A stretch of 64,000 nucleotides of DNA from Isoetes taiwanensis (GCA_021234155.1 JAJEKV010000040.1:12669072-12733071); one strand, 5' to 3'; shown: positions 48,481 through 60,400, numbered from the stretch's first letter. Program-made: numbers and translations. Notes: generated by a model from the letters alone, not told the origin.

Positions 48481-48939
48481 CCGTATGTACAAATACTACC
48501 TATACCCTGTATGTTATGTATAAATTCAAAATTTTGTGTGAATTCACAATACGTATAGAATATTCCATGGGATGGAATCACCATACACGGCCATGGCACA
48601 GATTGAGTTGAAAACAGTTTGTATGCATGGAGAAGTTGCATGTGGTTGCAATTTGAAGCTAACTGAACAGATTGTACGTCAAGTAACCTAGATTTGTATT
48701 ATCAAATAAAGCCCTTAGTGGCTACCAGGAACTCAAAAACTCACGAGGGATTCAGAATTCCCCCGGATTCATAGAGAGGTGTGTCAACAAATACAAAGAA
48801 AAAAAAAGAAGGGACGCGCCTGCTTCATCAATCATCGCGAACTATGCACTGTAACTGGGGTGGGCTCGTTTTCTCTGCGAAGTTCATGCACTGAGTTAGT
48901 TGCAGCAGAAATAAAGAACATCAAAGGAATAGCAGCGAC
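48481..48939. other. No gene recognised in this part of the MULE
   Basis: AT-rich; one GGAATCAC word near 48574. Possible downstream exons of the minus-strand ORF starting at 49389, but none can be proposed with evidence. Confidence 0.35.
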
Positions 48940-49389
48940 TCAGACCTTGTTCGTAGACCAGTTGACCTTCCCAGAACTTGGGTCTTTGCAACAGGCAACC
49001 GGGAACACAAAATCATCGTCATCTGGCTCGTCCTTGCACTCCTCCTTCACTCGCTTTGAACCACCAGAATCTTTGCAGCCACACTTTGCAGACACCTCCT
49101 TCGGCACTTCAGTTGCGTGAATGTAGGCAAACAGATTCTTTGCCCACTCCTCATCAAGAGTCTCGTGCCCGGGGATGTGTGAAACATTGGAGACCTTCAC
49201 AGGAATTCTAATGCATTCACAACCGCGTCCCGAAGGTATGGCGACAGAAATTGGCGGCACCTCTACCAGTGCACGACTCCGGAGACGCTGCTGCAGACTC
49301 TCAAGCCTGCAATCCTTGAGCGCCTCCAGAAAACCGAGGTCTACCACGAGGACGCCGTCGATTATGGCTACTGGGGGGCAGTCCGCCAT
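48940..49389 (-). CDS. Unknown MULE-borne ORF
   Basis: A 149-codon frame beginning MADCPPVAIIDGVLVVDLGF. It includes a Cys-rich basic/acidic C-terminal part (KCGCKDSGGSKRVKEECKDE, then DDDDFVFPVACCKD). A splice donor-like AACAAG|GTCTGA at about 48945 suggests it continues in another exon, making this exon 1. GC content is higher than in the surroundings, as in the ULP gene. I recognise no family. It may be a captured host exon or a conserved MULE accessory gene. It lies between the transposase and the ULP gene, on the ULP strand. Confidence 0.45.
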   Translation of the reverse strand: MADCPPVAIIDGVLVVDLGFLEALKDCRLESLQQRLRSRALVEVPPISVAIPSGRGCECIRIPVKVSNVSHIPGHETLDEEWAKNLFAYIHATEVPKEVSAKCGCKDSGGSKRVKEECKDEPDDDDFVFPVACCKDPSSGKVNWSTNKV

Positions 49390-50089
49390 GCCTGGAACTC
49401 AGCAACAGATGGTAAGAATATGATTTTGGTACAGGCGAACATGATTCTTACCTGATGATGATAAACTGGAGACTAGCGCCGATGGCTGGGAAGCAAGCGC
49501 CGGCGGGGAAGATCGAAGCGCCTCACAGGAGCGACAGCGAAGGAATTATGAGTGAATACGAAGCGGATGGTGCTGGTCCGGCCCCCGAAGGATGATTCTG
49601 CGGAATGGAATCACCGCCTATGGTCCTAGATTTTGCCCTAAATTGTCCGTCAGTGTAGCCGCCGACGTGGCACCGTTTCATTGCCCGTTGCGTACGTCAG
49701 TTACACGTCCGTCAGAATGGCAGGCACTTGACGTGAACAAGCAATTAATGCCTACGGCATGCAATGATGGCGGCGGGCATTCCACGGCATGGAATCACCA
49801 ACTTGTGATTCCACCGGATAGACGACGACTGTAGAGATTGCTTGCGAAGGAATCACCAGCCTAGATTTTCGACCATTGGCCAGACTATTCTCAATTTTTT
49901 AAGTGGTGGTATGGACGGCATATTCGAATATTCACGTTCAAACATTTCGAAAGATATTCGCGCTAAAATACATTCAAATTCAAATTCAACTGAATTCAAA
50001 TTCTGATACATTCGGGAACTCAGATTAAACCCAGCAATGCTGGTGTTTTTGCTATTCTATTCACATATTCACACAAACATAATAAAATT

Positions 50090-52498
50090 TCAAGGCCCAT
50101 TGATCCTTAAACGGGTCATAGGGCCACCGGTTTCACTCCAATCTCCCTCGGGCAAGTGGAATGTGCTTCTTCTTTCTTTGGACCACGGTCTCCCAATTTT
50201 TGTAGCATCACTTTGCAAATGAGGACCTAGTCGGGTCGATCTCAAAGACGCCCAAACCATTTCGAAGCATCCACAACCTGTAATCAGGAAAATTAGCACG
50301 AAGTTCGAATGGATAATATAAAATTGGACACACAAAATACCCACAGAGTGCTCTTTGGTGTTGCACATTTCCTGCAAGAACCACTTGACGAAACAAATCG
50401 TGTAAATTCCGCAATCCTGGGTGTTTTCCTGCTGAGGGACCTTCAAAAGAGCATAAAGGGGCATTGTGCAATCACGGGCGACTCAAAACTCCACCTCTTC
50501 ATAATGTCGGTCACAAATCTGTGGCCAAAGGAATCGAGGAACCCAAAATTGACACGAAAGGGGCAGAATTTAACTTACAAAGTGGGCTTAAACAAATTGC
50601 AAAGGTCGAAAGTGCATGCCCGACATTGAATCCAAATGGAGCAAAGATTGGACAAGGAGTCCCAAGCCCGTGGCATGCATCGGCGTCGAAACCAATATGA
50701 ACAGGCTCCAGTGATTGCTGCAAAGAATTGCAAAACCGGATTTTCGGTTCAATTGCCCATAAATGGATTTAAAACGGATTCTTTACCTGCTCATGACTGG
50801 GAAGTAATAGAACCCGACATTCTGCATCCGCCAATTCTGCCTGATGAAGGGTTTCGGTGGGATTAATTTAGCAAACAGATCATATGAACCCGATTGACCT
50901 TCCAAACTGTTCTGCAAAAAAAGGCCAAAGGCCGCAGGATGCACGAAAACATGCTGGGATCTTCTATTTTGGGGAATGGAATGTATCAAGGCCCTGCAGA
51001 GACCAACACAGTCACCGAATCAAAGCATTGCAATGCTTGGGTGGTGCTTATAAACATGACTTACAGTAGATAGGCACCAACACATTCTTCATTGATTCTG
51101 CAATCCACATCGTCTCCAGGCCCGGGAACTGTCATGAAATCTTGGGCGAAGTTGCCATACACCCGAAATTCTGCTGCTGATGATTTCTTGCCCACTCGAA
51201 TGGCTGTGCTGCTTAGTGTCAGTGGGTATTTAAATGTGAAGTTACAGGTCCACCTGCCGGAAAGAAGACCTGATTGATAAGAAAACACAGAATTAAAAAA
51301 ACTGGCTTCCAGCCTATGCATCATGGGAATCTCAATTAAAGTGCCCTCCTCATCCGGGATGAAGCTCGGGATGGGGAGTCCTGGCTGATTGAATTGCCTC
51401 ACGCAAACCCTGAATGTAGCTGGAGGTTTCAAACACTATATGGTTAGGAGCAAGGTAGTCCTCTGTTTTTTTGGCCCCCCTCTTCTTCCTTGGAGTTCTC
51501 GGGGAGCTCCTAAGTGGGAGCTTCCTCACTTTCCTGGGAGGGGGGGATGCAAGATCTCCTTGGGCCTGTGCGAATTCCTTGCTGAAATCATCATTCTCTA
51601 CCTGAGCTTGCTCTCTGGAATATGAAATCTCGGCCCTCATCTCTTCAACTGTCAGTCCAAATCTGCTGGCGATTTTTTTTCTAATTGCTTCCCTCTTCTG
51701 CTCCTCCAGAGTTTCCTCTACCGTCCGCCTTATATCCACCTGTTGATTGACCCAAGCAGACCTCATAGCAGGATTGAGAAGTCCGTGCTCAATCTGCTCC
51801 TCTGCCATAGCCTCGGCCCTTCGCCTGGCCCTCACCAAAATCCGCCTAAGATTATGCTGCCACAGATAATCTTCATCCGCGCTCCGCTCCAGCTTCACCA
51901 ATTCAAAGTTCCTCTTCCTCCTGCTCATTTCTGGAGCAATTGGTTTCCGGCCTCTTGCCAATGGTGGCAGCTTGTAATCATTCGTCATGGAATGCTTTGC
52001 GAGTCTGTGGATCTCCAGATCCCATTTTTTGGAGTAACTGCTACTACACCCACCAAATAAACAATACCAACGCCCATCTGCCCGATCAAACCTCCAGTTT
52101 GCGATTTCATCGTCCATGTATCCGGCGTAATCCTGAGGAGGGTTCTCCACAGCATCCTCTCCGAAATCTTCGGCCTCCTTGCTGCACTCAGCCTTTTCTT
52201 TAGGCTTTTCTTTACTTGCTGTCGGAGCAGAGCTCGGAGATACTGAGGACTCCCTCCAAAGACCTGGGAATAACTCGGCCGCCCGACTAACAAGCTGCGC
52301 CTGCACAGATGCAAGATCCGCCATCTGACCAGCGCCTCCAACTGGCTCAAAACCTGGAGGAAACTTAGGAGGGGAGTCCACCTCCGAATCTACCAGTTCT
52401 TCCGGCAAAGGATTGTTGGCAGGAAAATTGAAAGCCGAGTTAGCGGAAGATTCTGCCTGGAAGTTCTCATTAACTGAGGTTCCAGGGCTTTGATCCAT
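50090..52498 (-). CDS. ULP1-like SUMO protease of the MULE
   Basis: Exon 1 (52498 to about 51400) starts MDQSPGTSVNENFQAESSAN. It holds a C2H2-like finger WYCLFGGCSSSYSKKWDLEI-HRLAKH, a long charged helical region (about residues 200-310) and a basic PPRKVRKLPLRSSPRTPRKK segment. Later exons carry the protease: 51065-51281; about 50800-50977 (ending YYFPVMS); about 50590-50712 with SNHWSLFILV (catalytic His) and LLHLDSMSGMHF (Asp). The exon to about 50355 has VPQQENTQDCGIYTICF, with the Gln and catalytic Cys. So the His-Asp-Gln-Cys set is complete once spliced; the exon 1/2 junction and the C-terminus are uncertain. ULP1 enzymes cut SUMO from proteins. ULP genes in plant MULEs are known; the zinc-finger N-terminus is less usual. 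Confidence 0.75.
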
Positions 52499-52831
52499 AT
52501 GAACAGCGATAAGAAAGGGACAAGAATTCGAGCGGGAAGGAGGAACGGAGGCGCCGAAACGAAGCTGTGAGAAAGGGCTTTTTGGCGCTAACGGTGGTGA
52601 TTCCTTCGGACAGGATCACTATCCGTTGCGGGTTGACGTGGCATACGGTGATAGGGCAATGACCATGCAATCATTTCCCTTGTCAGATGGCAGTGTGCGG
52701 CTAATAATGCCCGGCGTCCGGCATTCAATTCAAAAGCTGGGCCCCGAATTTAAATAGGCTTTTTATATAAAATAGCGCCGGATATCCCATGCCGACGTGG
52801 CATCGACGGCCTGGATGCGTCCTTCACTCGC

Positions 52832-53514
52832 GGTGATTCCATCCGGTTGATTCACGGTGATGTGATTCTGCCGGACGGAATCAGATTTGGGTGATTCCGT
52901 CAGATGGAATCAGATTTTGGTGATTCCGTCAGATGGAATCAGATTGTGGTGATTCCGCCCGGAGGAATGGTCAGGATTGCGTGATTCCGTCGGCTGGAAT
53001 CAGATCGTAGTGATTCCGCCGGACGGAATCTAATCTAGGTGATTCCGTCGGGAGGAATCCTACCTGCGGTGATTCCGTCGGACGGAATCAGAATATGGTG
53101 ATTCCGTCAGACGAAATAACAAGTTAGTGATTCCGTCCGGCGGGATTGCAACTTGGTGATTCCGTGCCGTGGGATCGGTGACGGGTGATTCCATCCGGCG
53201 GTATTCCGTCGCCGTGATTCCATCGCATGGAAGACTTACTTGGTGATTCCGTCAGACGGGATTGCAGCTTCGTGATTCCATCCGGCGGTATTCCGTCGAC
53301 GTGATTCCATCGCGTGGAATACTTACTTGGTGATTCCGTCCGGCAGTAGTCTACCGATGTGATTCCATGGGACAGTATTGAATTCATTGCCGTACCGTCA
53401 GGTACGGCCAACGGGGCCTCCGGAACGGATCCCGTTCCCGGAGGGTCTGTGATTCCGCGGGAAAGTATTCACCGCGATGGAATCACCAAAACCAGGGTAA
53501 AGATATTTTCACCC
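52832..53514. repeat. MULE right terminal inverted repeat
   Basis: Inverted counterpart of 43941-44479, 683 bp, with about 20 GTGATTCC words. It ends TATTTTCACCC before the right target duplication. The extra length comes from additional units around 53150-53350, where a roughly 110-bp block is repeated. Confidence 0.92.
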
Positions 53515-53524
53515 ACTTGAACCC
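53515..53524. repeat. MULE target-site duplication, right
   Basis: ACTTGAACCC, identical to 43931-43940. Confidence 0.9.
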
Positions 53525-54693
53525 CTCTATATACTACCCACTTATGTGCTAAGGGAGTATCATGTACTTTATACTTTAGTTAACTCATAACTCTATTTGA
53601 CTAGTTGTTGTAACGTCAATTTTTCATGGACCAAGCAAGTTGCTCCACGTACATTACAACCATGCTTCAAAATATAAAGTCCGCTAGTCATATCATGAAA
53701 TTAGACTATATATGACGTAGTTTGTTCGTATATACCTTGCCTACTCAGCAAGCAACACCAACACCATGTGTCTACACATGCATAATAAAGGTAAAAAACT
53801 ATCAGTGAATCAATTAATGGGGATGGATTATGGGATATCACATAGGAGCTCTTGATTTTGCTTTAGAGGGGCCATAACATATGCATCATCTAGTCAATTC
53901 AACTTCAGCTGGGCTCTATGCACATGTTGCATATAATAGGAACTAAGGGGTCTAAACTAGGAGCATCATCTAAATAATGGCCACTAGGTCTCTAACCCCC
54001 TTCCCAAACAAGAGGAGCAAACATGATCACTCATCATCATACATCCACATAACATGATAATAAATGAGTACAACATCTAATCCTAATCACATGCATCTAA
54101 CTTACAGTTAGAGTTTATTGATTAGGGTTCAAGATCCAAACTAAGGGTTCTAGGAGGGCTCCACCAGAGATATGAGATATTAATTCATCTGGAATCTTAA
54201 CTTCCAGATGATCTACCAAGGAAACTACTCTAAATACCCGCTTCGGAGGAACTTCCACTCGCTCCTAACATCTCCATGGCTCTACAAGTAGTTAAACATA
54301 GCTCCCGCTCCTTCTGATGCGCACACGCTCCAGGAGCTATTGTGCTATGTTATGCTGCAGCAGACGATTCTCAAAACGAAATTTCCAGCGTGAACAGGGT
54401 TCCAATACTATAGGAGCCGGAAAATGGCCTAGGGTTAGGGCTTGGCCATTAGTATATTAGGGATGCCATGTCACGCCACGTGGCTCCAATAGGATGCGTC
54501 CATGTGGCGGGTGGCCAATAGGATGGGACCATGTGGAAATGGTTTCATCCTAAGATTGGCAAAGTTATATAAATAATTAGCCATGCTCCCTTATCCACAT
54601 GCTACGGTATACAAGGCTACTAAGTTAGGCTTGTCTGGTGAAGTGGCCTAGGAATATGCGTATTTATACCATATATTTTAGAGAAATGTCACA
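53525..54693 (-). repeat. LTR of minus-strand chromovirus A (left end not found)
   Basis: The LTR end reads ...AATGTCACA at 54693 and is followed by CTCTCCCCTCCTT, the complement of a polypurine tract (AAGGAGGGGAGAG) ahead of TGTGACATT on the minus strand. Phrases shared with LTR B (for example AGGTCTCTA-CCCCTTCCCAA) place it in the same lineage. The outer end is not visible; it may lie left of the MULE, be truncated, or have diverged. Confidence 0.65.
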
Positions 54694-54708
54694 CTCTCCC
54701 CTCCTTAG
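54694..54708 (-). other. Polypurine tract of element A
   Basis: Minus-strand TAAGGAGGGGAGAG, nearly identical to the tract of the first chromovirus at 22102-22115. Confidence 0.8.
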
Positions 54709-54983
54709 CATAATGTTGTCCTCAGCATTACGCTAAGGTGATGAGCCTGCATCAACCTTACAAGGTACAATAGCAAGTAATATAGCAATTTAACTATATT
54801 GAAATAATCGATCTTCCCATATTTACTTGTAACGTTAATTATAAGACTATACTTATATGCTCCTCTTTTACTGGCCTGCAATGAGTAGCACATTACGTTA
54901 GTTTAGTTAATAAGTTGTGGTTTTAAGGGGACCACCTCCCTAATTACCTCCTTGAGCCGAACTACCAGTTCAAGGTTACCTCT

Positions 54984-55518
54984 TGTTGACGGATTTTCCC
55001 CACAATCCCCAACAAGTGGCCTCAAGAGGCAAGAATCAAGATCAAATTTGATGCTGCAAGATAAAGAATGAGAGAGATTCAAAGAAAAATCTTGGGCCCA
55101 AAATAATCTTCAATCTATAAAAATAAGAGAAGGAAATACAATGCAAATAGCCCTCCATGCCTCTGAAACATGGAGGGCCTCTGAATCCATGATCAAGAGA
55201 GGTCTCTGAACCCTCTCAAGAACCTTGGATCAAGGAGAGAGGAGGAACTCGTGTCCCTCAAAAATCTTAAATACCTTGCACCTCATAATCTTCACCCTCC
55301 ATTCCAACCTCTTCATCATAACCTTCCATTTTGCCTCTTCATCTTAACCTTTGATTTATGCCCCTTCATCTTAGCCTTCTATTTTCTCCTCTTTATCTTA
55401 GCCATTTAAAATAATAAACATCCCAAAGGCCCTTATAAATCTAGGCCCTTAGGTTACAAATACTCCTTCATGCCCCCTCCTTTCTTATGTTGACCGGGTG
55501 CCAAAATCCCGGTCAACA
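54984..55518 (-). repeat. LTR (3' in element orientation), 535 bp
   Basis: Near-identical to 57120-57596 apart from an extra segment of about 58 bp (AATCAAGATCAAATTTGATG onward) near 55032. TSD CCTCT precedes it. Confidence 0.88.
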
Positions 55519-55584
55519 CCTCGCCCAAACAAAAAATGGGCCGGTCCCCTCGGCCCAAATGCTTCAACTTCTTTTTCTCCGTTT

Positions 55585-55840
55585 GAGTACAATGATTTGG
55601 AGGTTTTTAGGGTGTACTCCAACACCATAGAATAATAATAATATTTGGAGGTTTTAGGGTGTACTCCAACACTATAGAATGATAATAAAACTTTGGAGGT
55701 TTTAAGGTGTACTCCAACACCATAGAATAATAATAATATTTGGAGGTTTTAGGGTGTACTCCAACACCATAGAATGATAATAAAACTTTGGAGGTTTTAG
55801 GGTGTACTCCAACACCAGAAAATGATGATAATATATTGTG
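55585..55840. repeat. Five tandem ~60-bp units
   Basis: TTTGGAGGTTTTAGGGTGTA with CTCCAACACCATAGAAT-ATAATAA, repeated five times with small changes, inside the non-autonomous LTR element. Confidence 0.85.
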
Positions 55841-57097
55841 TCAAAATAATGAAATAATGAGATGTCAAAATTTCGCATAAGAGCTTTGGGGTAGGGCTTA
55901 AGTGCAATGGGGCTATATCATAAAAATATTGGGGCAGGGTGAGCTAGGTACGCCCAAACAAAAAATGTTGTCTTTATGCAAGATAAGCAATGTTGGGGCA
56001 AAGAGTGGATACAAACATGTAAAGATCAATGAAATGAAGAATGAACATGTTGAGACAAAAGGCAAGTGGATAGCAAAGAAAAGTAAAAAGAAAGAGCGAG
56101 AGGGATCAAAATAATAAATTGGCTAGTGGTTAAAAATAACTTAAGGCATGAAGCAACGTGGGCAAGAGCAAGGCAAAAATAAACGTGGGCAAAAGAGAGA
56201 GTAAAAAAGGGAAATTATGGTAAAAAAAGGAAAAGGTGGACGTGGCAAAATGGAAAAAAAGGCAAAACAAGAATACTTTTTTCTAGATCCAGCAAGATTG
56301 GCGCTCCTCTTCTCTGTTCTTTTCTTCAGCATCGCGTCTGCAGCACCTGCTTTAAGCAAAGCTTTAGTAACAAGGGGATTTCTTCGGCTCCTTCTCATCT
56401 TTTTCCTCTGTTTCTCTTGTTTTGCAGGCATCTCAGCATCTATGGAGGCGAGCAAGAAATAAGCAAGATGGATTCGGCAGCAGACATGGCGGCTATGGCA
56501 AAAGCAGGCAGCTATTCTTTCTTCTCTTCTTTTCTTTTTCATACTCCTTTCCCTCCCCATCGTTTTGCTGCAGATCAAGATATAGAGTAGAGGCGTTCAA
56601 AGATGGCACATATTGATAGGATTGGAGGGCCAGCCTTGCTAGCTCTCCCAAGAAATAGCCAAGAAGTAATGAAATTTGATTTTTTCTGCAGCATCCTCTA
56701 GCAACGGGCATCCTATCTGTTACATCCTCTCCTTTTCGTAAGAACTCTTCCTAGCATCTTCATATAGTAGACTTCGATCTGCAGATTTCGGCCAGAAAAG
56801 ATTTTAACACGATTTTTGAAGTACAGGGACTGTGCAGAATGCAAGAAATGGAGCAAAAATAAAATGGGTGTAAAGGACTGGAGATATAGCAAAGCATGGA
56901 CTGGATGCAGTCGAGTCTTGTCTTGCTTACAAACAATTGAAACTGTACCACCATGGCATTTTCTTCTTTCAGATGATGACAGACTGGACAGTGAACAAGA
57001 GAAGAGTGATGGATGGATGACAAAGCAATGAAAAGAAATAGATTGATAAAAAATGGCAGAATAAAAGCAGCATCAAGAATGATCTTGGGGAAGATTA
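55841..57097. other. Interior of the non-autonomous LTR element
   Basis: A few short frames, including a purine-rich Lys/Glu stretch and Leu/Phe-rich frames near 56200-56600. None has a retroelement or host domain. Confidence 0.45.
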
Positions 57098-57116
57098 GAT
57101 CTCGGTAGAACCTCCA
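57098..57116 (-). other. Primer-binding site, tRNA-Gln
   Basis: On the minus strand TGGAGGTTCTACCGAGATC, complementary to the acceptor end of plant tRNA-Gln with the final CCA. tRNA identity is from memory of the GGTTCTA/TAGAACC acceptor stem. Confidence 0.7.
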
Positions 57117-57119
57117 TTT

Positions 57120-57596
57120 TGTTGACGGATTTTCCCCACAAACCCCAACAAGTGGCCTCAAGAGGCAACTTGGGCCCAAAATAATCTTCAATCTATAAAA
57201 ATAAGAGAAGGAAATACAATGCAAATAGCCCTCCATGCCTCTGAAACATGGAGGGCCTCTGAATCCATGATCAAGAGAGGTCTCTGAACCCTCTCAAGAA
57301 CCTTGGATCAGGGAGAGAAGAGGAACTCGTGTCCCTCAAAAATCTTAAATACCTTGCACCTCATAATCTCCCCCCTCCATTCCAACCTCTTCATCATAAC
57401 CTTCCATTTTGCCTCTTCATCTTAACCTTTGATTTATGCCCCTTCATCTTAGCCTTCTATTTTCTCCTCTTTATCTTAGCCATTTAAAATAATAAACATC
57501 CCAAAGGCCCTTATAAATCTAGGCCCTTAGGTTACAAATACTGCTTCATGCCCCCTCCTTTCTTATGTTGACCGGGTGCCAAAATCCCGGTCAACA
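57120..57596 (-). repeat. LTR (5' in element orientation), 477 bp
   Basis: Partner of 54984-55518; followed by the CCTCT duplication. Confidence 0.88.
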
Positions 57597-58140
57597 CCTC
57601 TACTCCCTACACCCGATCATGGCCCATAGGATTTGAGCTTAAGGACCATTTAAGACGATCTTGTCATTGCTCTGGGAACATCCCAGACGATCCCATCATC
57701 ACCCATGATCACGCTTACCTCTTCATGACCCACCTATGGTCATGCGCACATGTCGTGCATCGTGGCATAGAGAACATCCTAATGATGATCTCATAATCCC
57801 GCACGATCCTGTGCCTACTTGTACATGACCTCCTTCGGTCATGCACACCCGCAGTGCATCATGGCCCTAAAGGTTTAAGCTAGGGAACATCCAAGACGGT
57901 CCCACATCACCCATGATCACGTGCTCAATCCCACATGACCTTCCCCGGTCAGGCACACTCATGGTGCGTACTGGCGTAGAGAACACCCAAGGGGATCTCA
58001 TCATTGCCAATTCTCCAAAACTTCCATGTATGCATCTTAACTAGCCTAGGATGCATATGCTATCTGCACTTAAGCACTAAACATACAAGCTAAGCTACCA
58101 CCACCATACGGGCTGGCATCAATCAATTCGTGGCCATTGA
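57597..58140 (-). other. Non-coding part of chromovirus A
   Basis: Repeated phrases with GATCATG, CCCATGATCACG and CATGACC(C/T)-rich words (for example CACCCATGATCACGCTTACC and CACCCATGATCACGTGCTCA) make a loose local repeat. No ORF. Confidence 0.5.
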
Positions 58141-58781
58141 GATGCTCCATATAACTGTGGGTACTATCTTACTAAATCTTGTTTTAATACCCACGTTGTG
58201 TCCTCCACAGGCAAGTGTTTCCACTTGATCAGGTACTGAAGAAATTCAGACCTTCTTGCTTTCTTGAATGCTTTGTCAAGAATCAACTCGGGAACTATTT
58301 CAATTTGTTCCTCAGTCATCTTCAGCAAAGGTGGAGTCTCCAAAACCTCCTTTGGGTTTGGAATATGCCTCTTAAGTAGGCTTACATGGAAGGCCTTATG
58401 AACTTTAAAATGAGGGGTAAGTTAGCTTATAAGACTGATTCCCAGCTCGCTCGACAATCTTAAATGGTACCGCCCATCTTGGAGCAAGTTTCTTGCAATT
58501 TTCAATTCTGAGCTTGGCTTGCTTGACCTTGATCTTGAGCCACACACTATCACCCACCTTAAACTCCTTTACCATCCTATTCTTGTCTGCCAACCTCTTT
58601 TGACGGATTCTTGCTGTGAACAGATAACCTCCGACTTCCTCTACCAGTGCTGCATGTCTGCAAACAACTGTTGAGACACTTCTACCTCTGACACCGGATT
58701 GTGCCAGGTGTCTGGTGTGAGGCATTGATAGGTATAATTGATCATGAAGTGGAACATTTGAGATGATTCATGCTTGGTACT
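58141..58781 (-). pseudogene. Integrase C-terminus and chromodomain of element A
   Basis: Minus strand from 58781: HFMINYTYQCLTPDTWHNPV, a disrupted VEVSQQLFADMQ segment, FKVGDSVWLKIKVKQAKLRI and KLAPRWAVPFKIVERAGNQS (GPF/Y module). Then, after a frame change, FHVSLLKRHIPNPKEVLETP, IVPELILDKAFKKARRSEFL and QYLIKWKHLPVEDTTWV (chromodomain), with a stop soon after. Every block has its counterpart at 20760-21400 in the H3-carrying element, so they are one lineage. The upstream part of integrase is cut off at 58781 by the LTR of element B. Confidence 0.85.
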
Positions 58782-60385
58782 TGTGACGTCCCCTACTCCT
58801 TATACGATGCCCACATCATATTCGAAGGAGGAGCATTCCCCCTGGCAGCTACACTGACAGGGGCCATCCACCTGACTCCACTCCCATCGGGATGAGCCAG
58901 CAAGGGAAGAATGGATGTGTCATTCACCCGTCTTCCATTGGGTCGACCTATCTGCGGAAGCGTGAATAAACAAACGTGAGCACAACTAACAGTAAACAAA
59001 TACAAGTACCTCGAGAGGTGAATACAATACAACATCACAGAGATAGCAATACCATAGAAATAACATCATCACATAACATAAATAACAAGAGGGGAGATCC
59101 TACCCAGGGCTCAGACTCCAGGGGGATGACTGACGGCTAGGGTCTCCAGAGTTCATTGCAGACAGAATTCATGGCAATGGATTTGGCTGGCATAGAACAT
59201 GGCTTAGGGTAGTCCACTCCATCCGCCCCTCCCGTGCACACTTTGCGAGTAGGCTGAAAAGTGTTGGGACTGGCCGTAGCACGGGGTGAATAGCCGGAGG
59301 GGCTACTACTCTTGGGTTGCATCTCCCCAGCCCCGATGAGGAGGGGGAAGAGAGTTGCCTCCCCTCCGGAGGCATCCATGCTCATCACAAAGTGGCTAGA
59401 GGGCCCTTTGCCCTTATTCGACTTGAACTCACTTTGGAAGGTCATATTCACCACCCCACAGTGTCGAGGCTCATGCCTTGCCCACACGCTAAGCGGTGAC
59501 AAGCCATTAAGCCTAGCCCACGAGACCCCAGATAGGCCTTACTACCCGGAGGGGGTCGGTCCGTGATGAGACAAGTTCCTCCTTATCAACCGGCCTAGCC
59601 CTTCACCCACAACCCAGGCGGGTTCACGTACGGGGGCATATAATTGGGAACTAGTGGTGCTACCTAGGATCATCCGCTACGACTTTAGGTCTCTACCCCT
59701 TCCCAATACATGGAGATCACAGAGTGAAATACATACAACATCACAGTAGGCTGAAATAGAGAATATCATCTAATCTATCTACCTAAACAAGCGAGTTAGG
59801 TTCCTTAGTTAGGGCTTATGATCCGGGATCTATAAGGCCTCTAGAGTTGATCTAACATACTAAACCAGCCTATTGCCTTGCCCAAAAGGCGGCTTTGCAC
59901 AACGAGAACAACTAGATACCGCTCCTTGACCCGCTCGACCCTCGGGGCGTCCATGCCACGATCTTGCTGAAAATGGCGCTAATCGATAATGTTGTGCAAA
60001 TCCCTTTTCGAGCTTTCGACAATGCATTGAAGTCCATACTTGGCGAAATGGCTCAAGTGAACCACGAACTTCGAGAGAGGAAAGGAGTTCTAGGAAAAAC
60101 CCTAAAATGCAAAGAGAAGAAAGGTTTAGGGTTTTAGGGGAAAGCCCTTTTATAGAAACCCTTAGGGTTAGGTTAGATATTGGCCAAATGGGATTTAGCC
60201 ATTTGGCAATGGGAATCCATGGGGTTATTAATTGTGTATGTTTATTTAACATGCACAACATTCAATATTGCCCCTAGGTGCAACCCTATATCGTCTCTCA
60301 AAGTACATGTCATCCGTGACATATGCGGGTAACGTCGGGCGATATAATATCGTATTTGGGGCGTATATTATGTTGGAACGTCACA
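58782..60385 (-). repeat. LTR of minus-strand chromovirus B
   Basis: 1,604 bp, plus-strand ends TGTGACGTCCCC and GGAACGTCACA. Length and termini match the LTRs of the H3-carrying element. Phrases such as GCGGAAGC(G/A)TGAATA-AA recur in both. It is inserted into the integrase of element A. Because a polypurine complement lies to its right, it is the 3' LTR and the body of element B extends rightward past the window end. Confidence 0.88.
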
Positions 60386-60400
60386 TTCTCCCCACCTTGA
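60386..60400 (-). other. Polypurine tract of element B
   Basis: Minus-strand TCAAGGTGGGGAGAA directly before TGTGACG. Confidence 0.8.

Larger units (their letters stand above)
43941..53514. mobile_element. Mutator-like element carrying a ULP-like protease gene
   Basis: A 9,574-bp DNA transposon with ends GGGTGAAAATATCTTTACCC and its complement and a 10-bp target duplication. It has long terminal inverted repeats (539 and 683 bp) made of GGAATCAC units. Inside, a MULE transposase gene (plus, 45.1-47.5 kb), a minisatellite (47.7-48.5 kb), an unknown ORF (minus, 48.9-49.4 kb) and a ULP1-type cysteine protease gene (minus, 50.1-52.5 kb). MULEs with ULP-like genes are known in plants as Kaonashi (KI) elements; this one fits that class. 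Several frameshifts in the transposase suggest this copy depends on others, or carries consensus errors. It sits just left of a minus-strand chromovirus LTR. Confidence 0.93.
54984..57596 (-). mobile_element. Non-autonomous LTR retrotransposon, tRNA-Gln primed
   Basis: Two direct LTRs, 54984-55518 and 57120-57596, begin TGTTGACGG and end GGTCAACA. CCTCT is duplicated at 54979-54983 and 57597-57601. On the minus strand, three bases inside the right LTR, TGGAGGTTCTACCGAGATC (57098-57116) complements the 3' end of plant tRNA-Gln (...TAGAACCTCCA), so the element is oriented minus. The 1.6-kb interior has no gag or pol, only a tandem repeat and small frames, so it must be moved by others. It is inserted in the internal region of chromovirus A. 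Confidence 0.85.

Noticed and set aside
53124-53411. 95-codon minus-strand frame in the right TIR
   Set aside because: Encoded entirely by the GTGATTCC repeat array.
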